Origin: a virus
Strand: one strand, 5' to 3'
Virus record (IMG/VR): IMGVR_UViG_3300044616_001206
Span: 1 to 47,251 of that record
DNA: 47,251 nucleotides
Position 1 is the stretch's first letter. Every line of letters begins with the position of its first letter. The translations under genes and the position numbers were made by a program. Below are positions 25,201 through 33,811 of this stretch, piece after piece. The notes below the pieces were generated by a model. It made no database searches. It had not been told where the DNA came from and saw only the letters and a program-made list of their open reading frames with translations.

Positions 25201-25876
25201 CCGGTGTTGGTGTAGGAGTTGGGGTTGTTGATGTAGATTCTAATAAAATATTATCTCCATTTTCTTGTAATAAACTATCACCATTCTCTTGTAATAAACT
25301 ATCACCTAAATTATCAGTTGGTGTCGGTGTTGGTGTTGCAGTTGGTGTTGGTGTATCAGTTGGTAACGGAGTTGGTGTATCAGTTGGTAACGGAGTTGGT
25401 GTATCAGTTGGTAACGGAGTTGGTGTATTAGTTGGTATTGGAGTTGATGTAGGTGTTGGTGTACTAGTAGGTGCTGGCGTTAATGTTGGAGTTGATGTTG
25501 GTGAAGGTGTTGTACCCATACCGAAGTTTGTCCAATACCCATTACTGTTCAACCAAATCTTAGCATCATTACCTGAAGCAAAAGTTTCATTAAATTGAAA
25601 ATTACATAAATTAATAAATGAATTTTCGGTTAAACCTCCTGAACCCCAAAATCCAATATTACATGGAATAAAAGAAATTGGGTTTGGGTGTGTCCCACTT
25701 AAATCAGCATATCCTATGACATATTGTAAATCTAAATCTGGAGATGCCCACCATTTAACTCCACCTATATTGGATGAATAATCTTGTGCTGTTGTACCTA
25801 TAGCTAAATCACCTATTTGTTCTGTACCGTCTATCAAACTACCGGTATTGTATGCAATTGGAAGTATTGTTGCCAT
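22223..25876 (-). CDS. Multidomain fibre/adhesin: Pro-Thr linkers and seven-repeat beta-propeller
   Basis: 1217 residues. A 118-residue N-terminal domain ends NGYWTNF. After that, globular beta domains are strung together by at least six Pro-Thr-Ser linkers of the type [12 protein letters not shown]. One pair of adjacent domains is duplicated (both with TTYTISGC, then VADLGPGAF and a CYxIVNKI segment). Another carries the FxxWxGxN ... [11 protein letters not shown] ending typical of InlB-B/Listeria-Bacteroides repeats. Residues about 905-1217 contain seven Asp-box-like repeats (e.g. [16 protein letters not shown], each followed by a KWVAVG strand), consistent with a seven-bladed beta-propeller. 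Likely a host-surface adhesin. Start ATG with an octamer variant 18 nt upstream. Confidence 0.78.
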   Translation of the reverse strand: MATILPIAYNTGSLIDGTEQIGDLAIGTTAQDYSSNIGGVKWWASPDLDLQYVIGYADLSGTHPNPISFIPCNIGFWGSGGLTENSFINLCNFQFNETFASGNDAKIWLNSNGYWTNFGMGTTPSPTSTPTLTPAPTSTPTPTSTPIPTNTPTPLPTDTPTPLPTDTPTPLPTDTPTPTATPTPTPTDNLGDSLLQENGDSLLQENGDNILLESTSTTPTPTPTPAPTDTPTPTDTPVPTDTPTPTPTPAPTDTPTPTPTPTPINHGFQYTLIDRTNTTGPFGTDLELACDGIACLNEETCTISGSFDVYFDNPDVSVGDYAYLGANSNVLASITDGYYILSDGEFNAPFIFEFVSNQVVALLTCVAPTATPTSTPTVTPTPGPTSTPTPTPEMASLDIDIVMGYDGISFGGVTYTSDTTISVIKNQQYSIIAFSGSGLFQNWEGTNVNLPVPNSSNTIVTITGDTATLKAVFPEMTPTPTPTATSTPTPTIDLSGVTTYTISGCSSSNVIVADLGPGAFFPGDTFYLDFTGSTASECYTIVNKIDTAPTDGSNPISSSYSNCSDCIDGTTTTYTISGCTNLNVLVADLGPGAFAAGDINNITFTGATPSGCYRIVNKIVATPTDTGSPLTFHLNCDDCEASLVTPTPTPTLTSTPTPTPTLTSTPTPTPTATEVPPTDTPTPTPTLTSTPTPTPTSEAGAGSWFFYSDEGVMNAGAPSGNGNALFMIVTGSSIETYNPNKVSGLMLHFSVKDSVGTDYTSQFSGYTGGTGTITISQNGDTATYTSTTPGSFGIQNVGGGNSFFVINTESCTQTKTSNASFVSGSTISITFGSGTPTPTPTPGGPTATPTPTPNPTSTPVPTATPTVTPTVTPTPEPTNTPAPTDTPTPTPTVTPTPTATPIPSNIIVAAGGVNVLGYSYDGGDNWTNSSNGATFITQPALAVATDGNIFVAGGTAGGGNSNALLWSSDGNTWSGSTNGSSMFTTNVRGVAYGGDKWVAVGISSGAAKFAYSTDGITWTAASNSNVIGSVPNTVAYNGSRWVAVGSSPAGGTGNRTTIAYSDDGISWTASANSGTIFTGTCWNVAWGEDKWVAVGTGANRIAYSSDGITWSGSTSGNSRITGTGYGIAYNGSQWVAAGQGTNALAYSSDGITWSGATNSNTIFSLQSYCVTWTGTKWVAGGIGTNQLATSTDGDTWSVTTNGNTVMNNRVLALAAKY
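23165..23370 (-). repeat. Tandem Pro-Thr-coding repeats (linker before propeller)
   Basis: GGTGTT/GGTGTA-rich low-complexity tract on the plus strand, coding for a PTxTPTPT linker on the minus strand. Similar DNA recurs at 23785-23945, 25085-25235, 25315-25510 and in the next gene. Confidence 0.75.
23785..23945 (-). repeat. Tandem Pro-Thr-coding repeats (second linker)
   Basis: Several near-identical 30-nt units (for example around 23875-23905 and 23905-23935), coding for [12 protein letters not shown]. Confidence 0.75.
25085..25510 (-). repeat. Tandem Pro-Thr-coding repeats with triple 24-nt perfect unit and NGDSLLQE repeat
   Basis: Two Pro-Thr tracts surround a short triple repeat coding for QENGDSLL (about 25250-25312). 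At 25353-25376, 25377-25400 and 25401-25424 there are three identical 24-nt units (coding for PLPTDTPT in rotation). The perfect identity implies recent expansion. Confidence 0.8.
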
Positions 25877-25894
25877 TAAATTTTTTGTTACTAC

Positions 25895-25902
25895 AATAAA
25901 TA
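25895..25902 (-). promoter_or_regulatory. Octamer variant TATTTATT
   Basis: Minus-strand TATTTATT ending 18 nt before the ATG at 25876. Confidence 0.4.
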
Positions 25903-25921
25903 GTTAATATTATGTAAAATA

Positions 25922-27973
25922 TTAAATAAAATTACCGTTGTAATTAGATAAATTGTATTGTAAGGTCGCAACATGTTGTTGATCTTCGCCATTTTGTGAT
26001 ACTAAAGTAACAATAGTACCTGTTGAAGCAACTCCATAAAGTCCAGTATATGTGTTATTAACAAACAAATATGCATCCTCATCTAAAGACATACTACCTC
26101 CTTTATACATCATTACATCCATCACAACTGGATTAGAACCTAAACTACCATACCACATAGCATTCATGTCTATTGTAATTGTTGAACCACTAAATTGTGG
26201 AAATTGTGATTTAAATTGTATTAAATCTATAAGGACAGATTCAAAACCTGTTCCTGTATTATCACCCGCCCATTTTAAAATTGGTGTTTCACTATCAACA
26301 GGAAATTCATTAGACCTGTTCCATCCAATATATGTTGATAAATCATTTTGTCCAATATCAGGGTTACTAATTCTTGTTCTAGTATCTAAGTCAGCACCAT
26401 CCGTGAACGCATATGTTACAACTATATAGTCGGCATTAAATGTAAATCCACTAGGTGGTGGTGTTGTAAACGGATATGGTGTTGGGGTAGGAGTTGGTGT
26501 TGCCGTTGGTGCAGGTGTCGGGGTTGGCGTGTGTAATGCGTAAATCGGTATTATTTCCGCAGTATTTCCTGTAACGGTTATAGTTGTAGGATTTGACGTT
26601 GAATTACTAATTGTCATTCCACTATAATCCCATCTAACAAAACTTTGACCATTTTGTGTTGTACCTGTAACACCATAACTAACGTTTCTTGTTACACCTG
26701 TAAAAATATCTGTAAATCTCTGTATGTCATCAAATTTAATAAATTGTCCTTCACCTAACCTAACCATTAATTGAACAATGTCAGGTGTAGGTGTCGGTGT
26801 GAGTGTTGGTGTACTGGTAGGTGTAGGAGTTACGGTAGGTGTTGATGTTGGAGTACTAGTTGGTAATGGTGTGGGTGTTGGTGTTGGTGTTCTAGTAGGT
26901 GTACTTGTAGGTGTTGGTGTTGGGGTATTAGTAGGTGTAGGGGTTGGTGTAAATAAATTATTATATAAGTTATCCTCACAATCATCTCCACATTCTGTAA
27001 TACTAAAATTAGGTTTTATATTTGTATTATAATTGTCTTTTATCTGTAAATGTGTGAAAGGATATTCGTAATAATTGTATTGTAATAAATCAAATTCTGT
27101 CTCACCTTCATGTATTTCTCCAGATTCAATTGTACCTCCACCAAATACTTGTACCAACGGATTTAAATCTGTTTTAAAATAAATAATTGTAATTGTACTT
27201 CCACTAACTGGTATTATAGATTCAATAAACTCAATTGATGATGTATTTTCATCGTGTGTAAATTCAACATCTTGTTTTTTTACTCTATCGTCAACTAATA
27301 CACTAACCAAAGTACCAATATCTTGACCAACATCAAAAATTGATTGAGAACCATCAGCATTAAAACTAACTGTTTCAATCTGTCTAGTTGTTGGTATTAC
27401 TTCTTCAAAGTTTTCTAATGTATAAACTTTTTGTCCGTTCAAATAAATTTTTAAAACTCCTAATCTTGCACTTCTGTTTTCATACCATTTTTGATTTAAA
27501 CTCTCAACAACGGTATAAAATTCTGTTGCACCCGTTAACCAATCCAATTGGTCTATTGTTGTTATCTTATCGGTAATTAAATCATTTATACCTCCATAAT
27601 TTGGTAAGTCACAACCATCCAATTCTCTGTATCTTTCAAATACTATTGAAAGATTAAAATCATTTGACGTTCCACCAGAACACAAAACAGATGTTTGTCC
27701 GGTTGCGGTATAATAAATTGGTGTATCGTTGTTATCTAATTTATAATGAATTGCCTCCCACAACACTCTTCCATCATCAGTAAAAGAAAATGACAAATTA
27801 TTATCAGCATAATTTTCTTGTTCTGTTTCACCACTTATACCCCAATAGTAAAAAGTTGTTCCACCAGACCAATCAATTCCGTCTCTATTAAAAACAAAAT
27901 CTAATGTCCAACCTTTTTCGGTTCTTTTTCTTATGTAAGGGTCTCCTGATTCTAAAATATATGTTGTTGCCAT
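25922..27973 (-). CDS. Fibre/baseplate-attached structural protein with Pro-Thr linkers
   Basis: 683 residues. The N-terminal half (1-340) is beta-rich and starts [20 protein letters not shown]. It includes [19 protein letters not shown], followed by a hydroxyl-rich strand with [14 protein letters not shown]. That segment resembles the duplicated C-terminal segment of the gp15-like protein (DGTQTVFGVGEPI ... GDVITIQYYRG). A Pro-Thr linker (about 342-398), a domain ending [14 protein letters not shown] (related to one in the neighbouring 1217-residue protein), a second linker and a C-terminal domain of about 170 residues follow. It is probably a fibre or a connector to which fibres bind. Octamer 4 nt before the ATG. 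Confidence 0.68.
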   Translation of the reverse strand: MATTYILESGDPYIRKRTEKGWTLDFVFNRDGIDWSGGTTFYYWGISGETEQENYADNNLSFSFTDDGRVLWEAIHYKLDNNDTPIYYTATGQTSVLCSGGTSNDFNLSIVFERYRELDGCDLPNYGGINDLITDKITTIDQLDWLTGATEFYTVVESLNQKWYENRSARLGVLKIYLNGQKVYTLENFEEVIPTTRQIETVSFNADGSQSIFDVGQDIGTLVSVLVDDRVKKQDVEFTHDENTSSIEFIESIIPVSGSTITIIYFKTDLNPLVQVFGGGTIESGEIHEGETEFDLLQYNYYEYPFTHLQIKDNYNTNIKPNFSITECGDDCEDNLYNNLFTPTPTPTNTPTPTPTSTPTRTPTPTPTPLPTSTPTSTPTVTPTPTSTPTLTPTPTPDIVQLMVRLGEGQFIKFDDIQRFTDIFTGVTRNVSYGVTGTTQNGQSFVRWDYSGMTISNSTSNPTTITVTGNTAEIIPIYALHTPTPTPAPTATPTPTPTPYPFTTPPPSGFTFNADYIVVTYAFTDGADLDTRTRISNPDIGQNDLSTYIGWNRSNEFPVDSETPILKWAGDNTGTGFESVLIDLIQFKSQFPQFSGSTITIDMNAMWYGSLGSNPVVMDVMMYKGGSMSLDEDAYLFVNNTYTGLYGVASTGTIVTLVSQNGEDQQHVATLQYNLSNYNGNFI
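26780..26952 (-). repeat. Tandem Pro-Thr-coding repeats
   Basis: Low-complexity GGTGTA/GGTGTT tract, the same type as in the neighbouring 1217-residue fibre gene. A shorter copy lies at about 26470-26530. Confidence 0.75.
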
Positions 27974-27977
27974 TCTT

Positions 27978-27985
27978 TATAAATA
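27978..27985 (-). promoter_or_regulatory. Candidate late promoter octamer TATTTATA
   Basis: Minus-strand TATTTATA ending 4 nt before the ATG at 27973. Confidence 0.55.
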
Positions 27986-28020
27986 TTAGTATAATCTTTC
28001 TATTGAAATTATATTATTGT

Positions 28021-30474
28021 TTATTCACCTACCCATCTTGCCTGAAACCAAGACCTTCCTTCGTATTGCGATCTTGAATTAGATGCCCCACCAACATTTA
28101 CAATGTTTATGAAATCAGTTGAACCATTTAGATACACAATTTTTGTTACCTGTTGAGCCACTGCACCAAAAGCACCAGTAGTAACAACAATTCCATTATT
28201 TTTTTTAATTGCCATAGACGCTTCACTATTTCTATATACATCATAGGTTGCAGTAATTTCCCAATAACCAGCCTTCTGCGGAGTAAATGTATAAGTTGAA
28301 GTATTAAACCAACTACTTGATACATTAACCGTATTATTCACAACACTATATCTACAAGGGTCTTCAGTAAATGAACCTGGTAAGGTATAAGTAACATCTG
28401 CGTATGCTTCAAGTAAATAAAGAGTTGGTGCAAGATTTGTTGATACACCATTTCCTAAAGTAGTCAAATCAAAATATCCACCTCTAGCGTTACCACCTTG
28501 TTCAAAAATTCTTAATCTATTTTGATAAGAATCAATTGTAATTCCACTACCTGTAAGTGAGTTGTTTGTTTGTGATTTTGCTAATAAAATTTCTCCACCT
28601 TCATCACCACTTCCAGTTCCAACTTGTAATTTAGTTGTTATTATGTTCATTGAACCACTTATTATTACTGAACCTGTAATATTTTGAGTTGTTGAAATTG
28701 AACCTGTTGTTAGAACATTACCACCTGTACCTGTAACATTTAAGTTTCCGCCAACATTCACATCACTTGTTGTGGTTAAACCACTAATTGCGGTTAGTGC
28801 AAATGTTGGGTTGATTTGAATATAGTTTGCTACTGCTGTACCATCACTTCCGGCTGAAACGGTTCCTCCACCCCAAGCATTGATGGTATAAACTGTTGGT
28901 GTAGTTACTGTTAATACCCAAGTTCCTTGAAGTCCATTATTTACTGTACCGCTGGCTTGATACCAATTAAAAACACTGGTGTTTGCAACCTGTGAACCAC
29001 CTGTAAATATACCCATTGCACTATAACCGCCATTAACTTTTGCCTGAGCAGTAATCAAGTAAGTACCTGGTTGTAGAGTTGGCAGGGTAAAGACGGTAGT
29101 TCCTGGACTTGAGGCTCCAACCACTTGATTATAACTGTTTGACAAAGTCACTTTACCAACTGTTGCATTCATCGTTCCCGTTGCGGTTGATTGAATTGCA
29201 ACCACACCTGTTGTGAGATTTGCCACACCATAAGTTGTTGGTTGTCCGTTTACAATTACATTATCAAATGAACCTGTTGGAGCCGTTAAAGTTGTTCCAC
29301 TATATGTTAAACCTGATTGAACGGTTGCGTTTGTTCCTGAACCATTATATGTTATTAAACCACCGGCTGTTGAACCTGTAAGTGTTACTAAACCTGATGT
29401 TCCGCTAGTACCACTTGTTCCCGCCGTTCCTGATGAACCTGATGTTCCTGAAGAACCTGAAGAACCTGAAGAACCACTAGAACCTGAAGTTCCTGAAGAA
29501 CCATCTGATCCTGATGAACCTGAAGTACCAGCAGTTCCTGAAGTACCTGCAGTTCCTGAAGAACCACTAGAACCTGATGAACCATCTGAACCTGAAGAAC
29601 CTGAAGTTCCTGATGTACCAGCAGTTCCTGAAGAACCACTAGAACCTGACGAACCTGATGTTCCCGAAGAACCGTTAGAACCTGACGTTCCACTTGTTCC
29701 TGAGGAACCATTAGAACCACTCGTTCCTGATGAACCTGATGAACCTGATGAACCTGAACTACCATTAGAACCGGATGTTCCACTAGTCCCGGCAGTACCT
29801 GAAGAACCTATACCAGATGTACCACTAGTACCTGATGTTCCATTTATACCGCTGGTTCCAGATGTACCGTTAATACCGCTAGTACCTGAAGTACCATCAC
29901 TACCACTTGAACCATTAGAACCCGATGTTCCACTACTACCATTAGAACCTGATGTTCCTGAACTACCGTCACTTCCACTAGTACCTGAAGAACCGTTAGA
30001 ACCTGATGTTCCATCCACACCACTAGTTCCTGAACTACCACTAGTTCCTGACGTTCCGTCTATACCATTTGATCCTGATGAACCATTAATACCTGAAGTA
30101 CCACTCGTTCCATCAATACCAGATGAACCACTTGTCCCATTAATACCCGATGAACCAGATGTGCCACTACTTCCATTTGAACCTGATAATCCACTTGTTC
30201 CTGAGGAACCATCACTTCCTGATGTACCAGAACTTCCGTTAGAACCCGAAGAACCAGAACTACCATTAGAACCTGATGTTCCACTACTTCCGTTTGACCC
30301 TGAAGTACCTGACGTTCCAGATGAACCGGCAGTACCTGAAGTTTGTGAATTTCCCAATATGGTTTCACGAGTTACTTTATAAGTGGTTGTTTCACCACTA
30401 TTATTCATAATAAAATATGCTCCTGTTGTGTCCCCAGTGAATAATGGTAATTCGTTTACTTTTTTATTGTTCAT
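28021..30474 (-). CDS. Collagen-like tail fibre with C1q-like C-terminal domain
   Basis: 817 residues. The first 42 form the attachment module KKVNELPLFTGDTTGAYFIM. Residues about 46-368 are an uninterrupted run of roughly 107 Gly-X-Y triplets (GTS, GSS, GSN, GTA, GID), with no Pro. A Gly/Thr-rich middle region with TGSISTTQNITGSVIISGS follows. The last 130 residues (YTFTPQKAGYWEITATYDVY, MAIKKNNG, VYLNGSTDFINI, WFQARWVGE) match the C1q/TNF jelly-roll pattern, which trimerises collagen-like stalks. It is probably a trimeric receptor-binding fibre. Octamer variant 4 nt upstream of the ATG. Confidence 0.82.
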   Translation of the reverse strand: MNNKKVNELPLFTGDTTGAYFIMNNSGETTTYKVTRETILGNSQTSGTAGSSGTSGTSGSNGSSGTSGSNGSSGSSGSNGSSGTSGSDGSSGTSGLSGSNGSSGTSGSSGINGTSGSSGIDGTSGTSGINGSSGSNGIDGTSGTSGSSGTSGVDGTSGSNGSSGTSGSDGSSGTSGSNGSSGTSGSNGSSGSDGTSGTSGINGTSGTSGINGTSGTSGTSGIGSSGTAGTSGTSGSNGSSGSSGSSGSSGTSGSNGSSGTSGTSGSNGSSGTSGSSGSSGSSGTAGTSGTSGSSGSDGSSGSSGSSGTAGTSGTAGTSGSSGSDGSSGTSGSSGSSGSSGSSGTSGSSGTAGTSGTSGTSGLVTLTGSTAGGLITYNGSGTNATVQSGLTYSGTTLTAPTGSFDNVIVNGQPTTYGVANLTTGVVAIQSTATGTMNATVGKVTLSNSYNQVVGASSPGTTVFTLPTLQPGTYLITAQAKVNGGYSAMGIFTGGSQVANTSVFNWYQASGTVNNGLQGTWVLTVTTPTVYTINAWGGGTVSAGSDGTAVANYIQINPTFALTAISGLTTTSDVNVGGNLNVTGTGGNVLTTGSISTTQNITGSVIISGSMNIITTKLQVGTGSGDEGGEILLAKSQTNNSLTGSGITIDSYQNRLRIFEQGGNARGGYFDLTTLGNGVSTNLAPTLYLLEAYADVTYTLPGSFTEDPCRYSVVNNTVNVSSSWFNTSTYTFTPQKAGYWEITATYDVYRNSEASMAIKKNNGIVVTTGAFGAVAQQVTKIVYLNGSTDFINIVNVGGASNSRSQYEGRSWFQARWVGE
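29385..30340 (-). repeat. Collagen-like GXY-coding repeats
   Basis: About 950 nt of 9-nt and 18-nt near-repeats (plus strand pattern such as CCTGATGTTCC and GAAGAACC) coding for Gly-Thr/Ser-Ser triplets. Confidence 0.85.
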
Positions 30475-30478
30475 TTAA

Positions 30479-30486
30479 GATAAATA
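30479..30486 (-). promoter_or_regulatory. Octamer variant TATTTATC
   Basis: Minus-strand TATTTATC ending 4 nt before the ATG at 30474. Confidence 0.5.
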
Positions 30487-30491
30487 TTTTT

Positions 30492-30782
30492 TTAATGTTG
30501 ATATTGTATGCACTCTTCGTTTTGTGTTAGTATTGAAAATTCGTCTTGTGTTAAAATGGTATAATCACACCCATACTCAACACTTGAACCTACAGTGCTT
30601 TCATATATAATTGGTAATGATGGTTCACGACTATTATCCAGTTGAAAGTCATACTCTTCAGAAAAATCTAAAACTATGTCTATCCACCCAGTTTTATCTA
30701 ATGTGAAATCATATGTTTCTGAATTATCAATCTTCAAATCCAATTTTGAACCATAATATTTCAAAATATTCTGTCTAGTCAT
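30492..30782 (-). CDS. Small hypothetical structural protein (96 aa)
   Basis: 96 acidic, beta-rich residues. There is an internal near-repeat: KIDNSETYDFTLD, then VLDFSEEYDFQLD, and DYTILTQDEFSILTQNEE at the end. It is the first gene of the minus-strand fibre series and has its own late octamer. Function not recognised; a small baseplate or fibre accessory protein is a reasonable guess. Confidence 0.6.
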   Translation of the reverse strand: MTRQNILKYYGSKLDLKIDNSETYDFTLDKTGWIDIVLDFSEEYDFQLDNSREPSLPIIYESTVGSSVEYGCDYTILTQDEFSILTQNEECIQYQH

Positions 30783-30786
30783 ATTT

Positions 30787-30794
30787 TATAAATA
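30787..30794 (-). promoter_or_regulatory. Candidate late promoter octamer TATTTATA
   Basis: Minus-strand TATTTATA ending 4 nt before the ATG at 30782. With 30812-30819 it forms a divergent pair in a 52-nt region. Confidence 0.6.
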
Positions 30795-30811
30795 TCTTTC
30801 ATACTATTTGA

Positions 30812-30819
30812 TATTTATA
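30812..30819 (+). promoter_or_regulatory. Candidate late promoter octamer TATTTATA
   Basis: Plus-strand TATTTATA ending 15 nt before the ATG at 30835, the first gene of the plus-strand cluster. Confidence 0.55.
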
Positions 30820-30834
30820 TAAAAGTCTATTTGA

Positions 30835-31578
30835 ATGAATAATTTTATAAAACAGGTAATTGAGGAGACGTTTTCGTCAAAAGCACAACAAAGATTCTTT
30901 TATGCTCAGGCAGGAAAGGGTGGAAAAAAGGGTAAAAAATGGTCTAAGTGGGCAAAAGAATACTCAGATAAGACGGATTTTAAAAAAATACCTGAGAAAG
31001 TAGAGAACGAAGAAGAGGTTGATGAAATTGTGGATAAACAAGGTAATATTTCTCGTGGTAAAAAACCATCAAACATTAATACCAAAGGTGTAACTTCTAA
31101 TACCACAACAGACGAGGTGGTTAAAACAGGTAGAGGTGCTATGGGTTCTTACGGAACAACGGGTGTTCAGAATTATAGAAGATATTGGGGTGAATCAGAT
31201 ATGTCAAAAGCATTAGGTGCGGAAGATACCATAATGAAAGATGCTGATTATGATGAAGCTAAAAAACATTTTGAAAAAAAATTAGGATTAGACGAACCGG
31301 AAACAGAAGAAAGATTGGCTCAAATGGGATATGACAAAAAATTACCAGATGATAAAGTTAGATTAGTTGAGAATCCTAAAAAGTTTATGGAGGAATATAT
31401 TGAAAGTATAATGAAGAAAAAAACTGAAGATTCCGATTTGGTAAAAAAAGAAGAAGAGATTGAAGAAGTAGAGTTAAACCCAATTATTAAGAGACAACTT
31501 AAGTCACTTAAAAATAGTATGAAAACTTATGGTTTAAAACCCGACCATATTATGAAAGGATTAAAAGACGATGAATAA
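30835..31578 (+). CDS. Probable virion-internal protein, KAQQRFF (DUF3008-like) N-terminus
   Basis: 247 highly charged residues. The N-terminus MNNFIKQVIEETFSSKAQQR combines a short amphipathic segment ending in VIEE with SSKAQQRFFYAQAGK. This resembles the SxAQQ... phage motif of small DUF3008-type proteins (SKAQQ ... A ... KG). The rest is Lys/Glu-rich and probably helical, with a possible coiled coil near the C-terminus (KTEDSDLVKKEEEIEEVELN). It is the first of five tightly spaced genes (overlaps of 8 and 1 nt). A head-core, scaffold-associated or internal head role is inferred from the tag and context; no catalytic motif is visible. Confidence 0.6.
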   Translation: MNNFIKQVIEETFSSKAQQRFFYAQAGKGGKKGKKWSKWAKEYSDKTDFKKIPEKVENEEEVDEIVDKQGNISRGKKPSNINTKGVTSNTTTDEVVKTGRGAMGSYGTTGVQNYRRYWGESDMSKALGAEDTIMKDADYDEAKKHFEKKLGLDEPETEERLAQMGYDKKLPDDKVRLVENPKKFMEEYIESIMKKKTEDSDLVKKEEEIEEVELNPIIKRQLKSLKNSMKTYGLKPDHIMKGLKDDE

Positions 31579-32065
31579 AGAGTTAAAAAGTAGAATATTT
31601 GATATACCTCAAAATATATTAGATAAGATTAACCATACCGTGGTTGGTCTTAATGGAGAACATGTGAACGGTATTCAAAGAGCTAAGAAACTTTTAACTG
31701 ATAAAAAAGTAAAATACGGACAACTTAAAAGAATTATTCATGATTTACAAAACATGGATAAAATTAATAATAAAGTTAAGTATGATTTAGCGGGTGGTGA
31801 TTTGATGGAAAAATGGGCGAAACAATTTTTACAAGGTGAAAGAGATTTAATTAGTAATAGAAAAGATGGTAGAAAACAAGCCGACGAAATTAGCGGTTTA
31901 ACAGGAGAAAGAAAAAATAGTCATTTGAAAAAACACACTAAAAGATTTGGTTTTAAAATACCTGTCAATTTAGTTAAGAGTAATTCAGATTTAAATTCAA
32001 TCTCATCAATAAAATTAACTGGTTTATTTGAACAAGTTGAAAGAATAAAAAAATTAATGTTATAA
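31571..32065 (+). CDS. Hypothetical protein with C-terminal RIKKLM tag (164 aa)
   Basis: 164 residues, basic and helical, starting MNKELKSRIFDIPQNILDKI. The ATG overlaps the previous gene by 8 nt. It contains GLNGEHVNGIQRAKKLLTDK, then YGQLKRIIHDLQNMD, and ends LTGLFEQVERIKKLML. This C-terminal peptide matches, by pattern, the ends or starts of other proteins in the cluster. I do not recognise the family. Probable virion-associated protein by context. Confidence 0.6.
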   Translation: MNKELKSRIFDIPQNILDKINHTVVGLNGEHVNGIQRAKKLLTDKKVKYGQLKRIIHDLQNMDKINNKVKYDLAGGDLMEKWAKQFLQGERDLISNRKDGRKQADEISGLTGERKNSHLKKHTKRFGFKIPVNLVKSNSDLNSISSIKLTGLFEQVERIKKLML

Positions 32066-32066
32066 T

Positions 32067-32444
32067 ATGGCAACTCAATTAGAACAACTATCTGAAAGAT
32101 TTAGAACAGAACATTTAACACGTAATTCATATAATGGTAATAACTTATATGATTCAAACAATAAAAATGCAATGTCAGATGGTGACGACAAAGGTAAAGG
32201 TGAAAATTCAGGTCAAGTAGGTTCATTAACGGACATACATTCAAGAACTGAATTATTAGCGAGAAATAGATTCAATTCAGATTCTACCTATAACTCAAGT
32301 TCACCTGATGCAATGTCAGATGGTGATGAGAGAGGAAAGGGTGAAAATAATGGACAAGTTGGTTCATTAACAGATATTAATAAAAGAAATGACTTAGTTG
32401 CTTCAAACAAATACGGAGAGAAAAAAAGATACCCAGATTTTTAA
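32067..32444 (+). CDS. Hypothetical protein with internal duplication (125 aa)
   Basis: 125 residues with two copies of a unit of about 50 residues. Copy one runs RNSYNGNNLYDSNN ... AMSDGDDKGKGENSGQVGSL, and copy two RNRFNSDSTYNSSS ... AMSDGDERGKGENNGQVGSL. A third partial copy of the start (SNKYGEKKRYPDF) ends the protein. It is hydrophilic, Asn/Gly/Ser-rich, probably extended. It starts 1 nt after the preceding stop and overlaps the next gene by one base (TAATG). Function unknown. Confidence 0.6.
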   Translation: MATQLEQLSERFRTEHLTRNSYNGNNLYDSNNKNAMSDGDDKGKGENSGQVGSLTDIHSRTELLARNRFNSDSTYNSSSPDAMSDGDERGKGENNGQVGSLTDINKRNDLVASNKYGEKKRYPDF

Positions 32445-33184
32445 TGAGTTTAAATAAAACAATATTAACTGTTCTTGAGGAACAAAACGTACTGAAAACG
32501 ACAAAAACAAAACCTATTGTTGATGCTATCAAAAATAGGAAGAAAGTTTCGTTTTATTATTCAGGACCAAGAAAACCAAAAAAGGATAGTGTAAAACCAG
32601 GTAAAAGAGTTGATGCGGAAGCGGTTGCTTTAGGGTTAAGTAAAAAGGGTAACCTTATTATGCGAGCATATATTCAACCGCCATCAGTATCTAAAAAAGG
32701 ATTTGGTAAAACAGGTTGGAGGACTTTTATGTTGAGTAGAATGAATGATGTTCAAATCAGTGATGAAACTTTTGATTCTAAAAGACCTCAATATAAGGAA
32801 GGTGATGATAATTCAATGTCAGTAACTTATGTTACATCTGATTGGACAAAACAACCTAAGGTTAAAAAAGAGAAAAAACCAACTGAACCAACACCACAAC
32901 CTTCAGAACCTGTTACAACACCTGAAAAACCAACAGCACCAACAACTACGGTTACCAAACCTGAAGTTAAACCTGAGAAATTACCTCAACCAAAACCACA
33001 AGAAGTTCCTGCCGCACCACAACAAGAACCACAATCAGTTGAACCTCAGACAACTGAACCAGAAAAAGAAGAGTTACCTCAACCAAAACCAGAGGAAAAA
33101 CCTTCTAAAACACCTGAGGAAAATGAAGAAGATAAAAATCTTCAAGAATCAGTAAATAAAATTAAGCGTTTAATGTTTTTTTAA
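32444..33184 (+). CDS. WYL-like domain protein with Pro-rich linker and terminal tags
   Basis: 246 residues. The N-terminal peptide MSLNKTILTVLEEQNVLKTT is followed (residues about 24-110) by PIVDAIKNRKKVSFYYSGP, AVALGLSKKGNLIMRAYIQP and GWRTFMLSRMNDVQISDETF. That matches the WYL domain outline (AIxxxxxhxFxYxG ... P-x-h ... Gx-hhhxAY ... WRxFxLSRI). A Pro/Glu/Lys-rich linker (135-230) leads to the C-terminal tag NLQESVNKIKRLMFF. There is no helix-turn-helix, although WYL proteins of bacteria usually have one and act as nucleic-acid or ligand-sensing regulators. The setting in a structural cluster suggests a virion-carried protein. WYL assignment is by eye. Confidence 0.55.
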   Translation: MSLNKTILTVLEEQNVLKTTKTKPIVDAIKNRKKVSFYYSGPRKPKKDSVKPGKRVDAEAVALGLSKKGNLIMRAYIQPPSVSKKGFGKTGWRTFMLSRMNDVQISDETFDSKRPQYKEGDDNSMSVTYVTSDWTKQPKVKKEKKPTEPTPQPSEPVTTPEKPTAPTTTVTKPEVKPEKLPQPKPQEVPAAPQQEPQSVEPQTTEPEKEELPQPKPEEKPSKTPEENEEDKNLQESVNKIKRLMFF

Positions 33185-33205
33185 AATACATTATATTATA
33201 AAAAA

Positions 33206-33213
33206 TATTTATC
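33206..33213 (+). promoter_or_regulatory. Octamer variant TATTTATC
   Basis: Plus-strand TATTTATC ending 3 nt before the ATG at 33217. Confidence 0.5.
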
Positions 33214-33216
33214 AAT

Positions 33217-33789
33217 ATGTCACAAGGACCAATATCAGAAAATGATTTAATGCGTAAATTAGTTAACGCTAAAAAGATTATGAATAAAGTTGATGACGGA
33301 AACTTTGAAAGAGGTCACGTTAACGAATCTATGTTATTATCTGACCCTTCTGAATTAATGGAATCACAAATACCACAACAAACAAGTAAAAGGTCTGTTG
33401 GTACTGTAAATGTTGATAAAATACAAAATTCAAAACTACCCGATTCAATAAAACGAGCAATGATTGAACATCCAATTGAACAAATGCCGTCAATATCATT
33501 AAGTGAAACTTTAGATATGGATTTTGTTAAAGGTGCAAAACGTTTAATGGAACAAGAAGGTGTATCATCAAAAAAATCACAACCACAACAAAGACAATCA
33601 GTTAGTTCAAATATTGATATGAACTCAATTGCAATTCTAATTGAAAATGCGGTTCGTAAAGTTATGGATGAAAAATTGAATCAAATTCTAACCGCTCAAA
33701 CAACATCTACTATTAATGAAAATTTAGTATTAAAGGTTGGAGATTCAATATTCAAAGGAAAAATTACAGGAGTAAATAAAGCAAAGTAA
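33217..33789 (+). CDS. Hypothetical, probable head/virion protein (190 aa)
   Basis: 190 residues. The N-terminus MSQGPISENDLMRKLVNAKK is an amphipathic helix; a similar one occurs at about residues 95-115 (MDFVKGAKRLMEQEG). The middle is Gln/Ser-rich and probably disordered. The C-terminal 60 residues (SIAILIENAVRKVMDEKLNQ, then LVLKVGDSIFKGKITGVNKA) look like a small folded domain that I recall as common in phage hypotheticals of this type. The gene is the last of the first plus-strand block and has its own late octamer. A head core or scaffold role is possible but not shown. Confidence 0.55.
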   Translation: MSQGPISENDLMRKLVNAKKIMNKVDDGNFERGHVNESMLLSDPSELMESQIPQQTSKRSVGTVNVDKIQNSKLPDSIKRAMIEHPIEQMPSISLSETLDMDFVKGAKRLMEQEGVSSKKSQPQQRQSVSSNIDMNSIAILIENAVRKVMDEKLNQILTAQTTSTINENLVLKVGDSIFKGKITGVNKAK

Positions 33790-33811
33790 TTTTGTTTTAT
33801 CATTTTTATTT

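Noticed and set aside
25353-25424. Possible CRISPR-like direct repeats
   Set aside because: The 24-nt units are contiguous with no spacers and code in frame for Pro-Thr residues.
29388-30368. Several open frames rich in Val-Gln-His-Leu alongside the collagen-like gene
   Set aside because: Repeats of 9 nt leave all frames open. They are shadows of the GXY repeats.
19902-30474. Diversity-generating retroelement target in fibre genes
   Set aside because: No reverse transcriptase, template repeat or C-type-lectin variable region is visible in the window.
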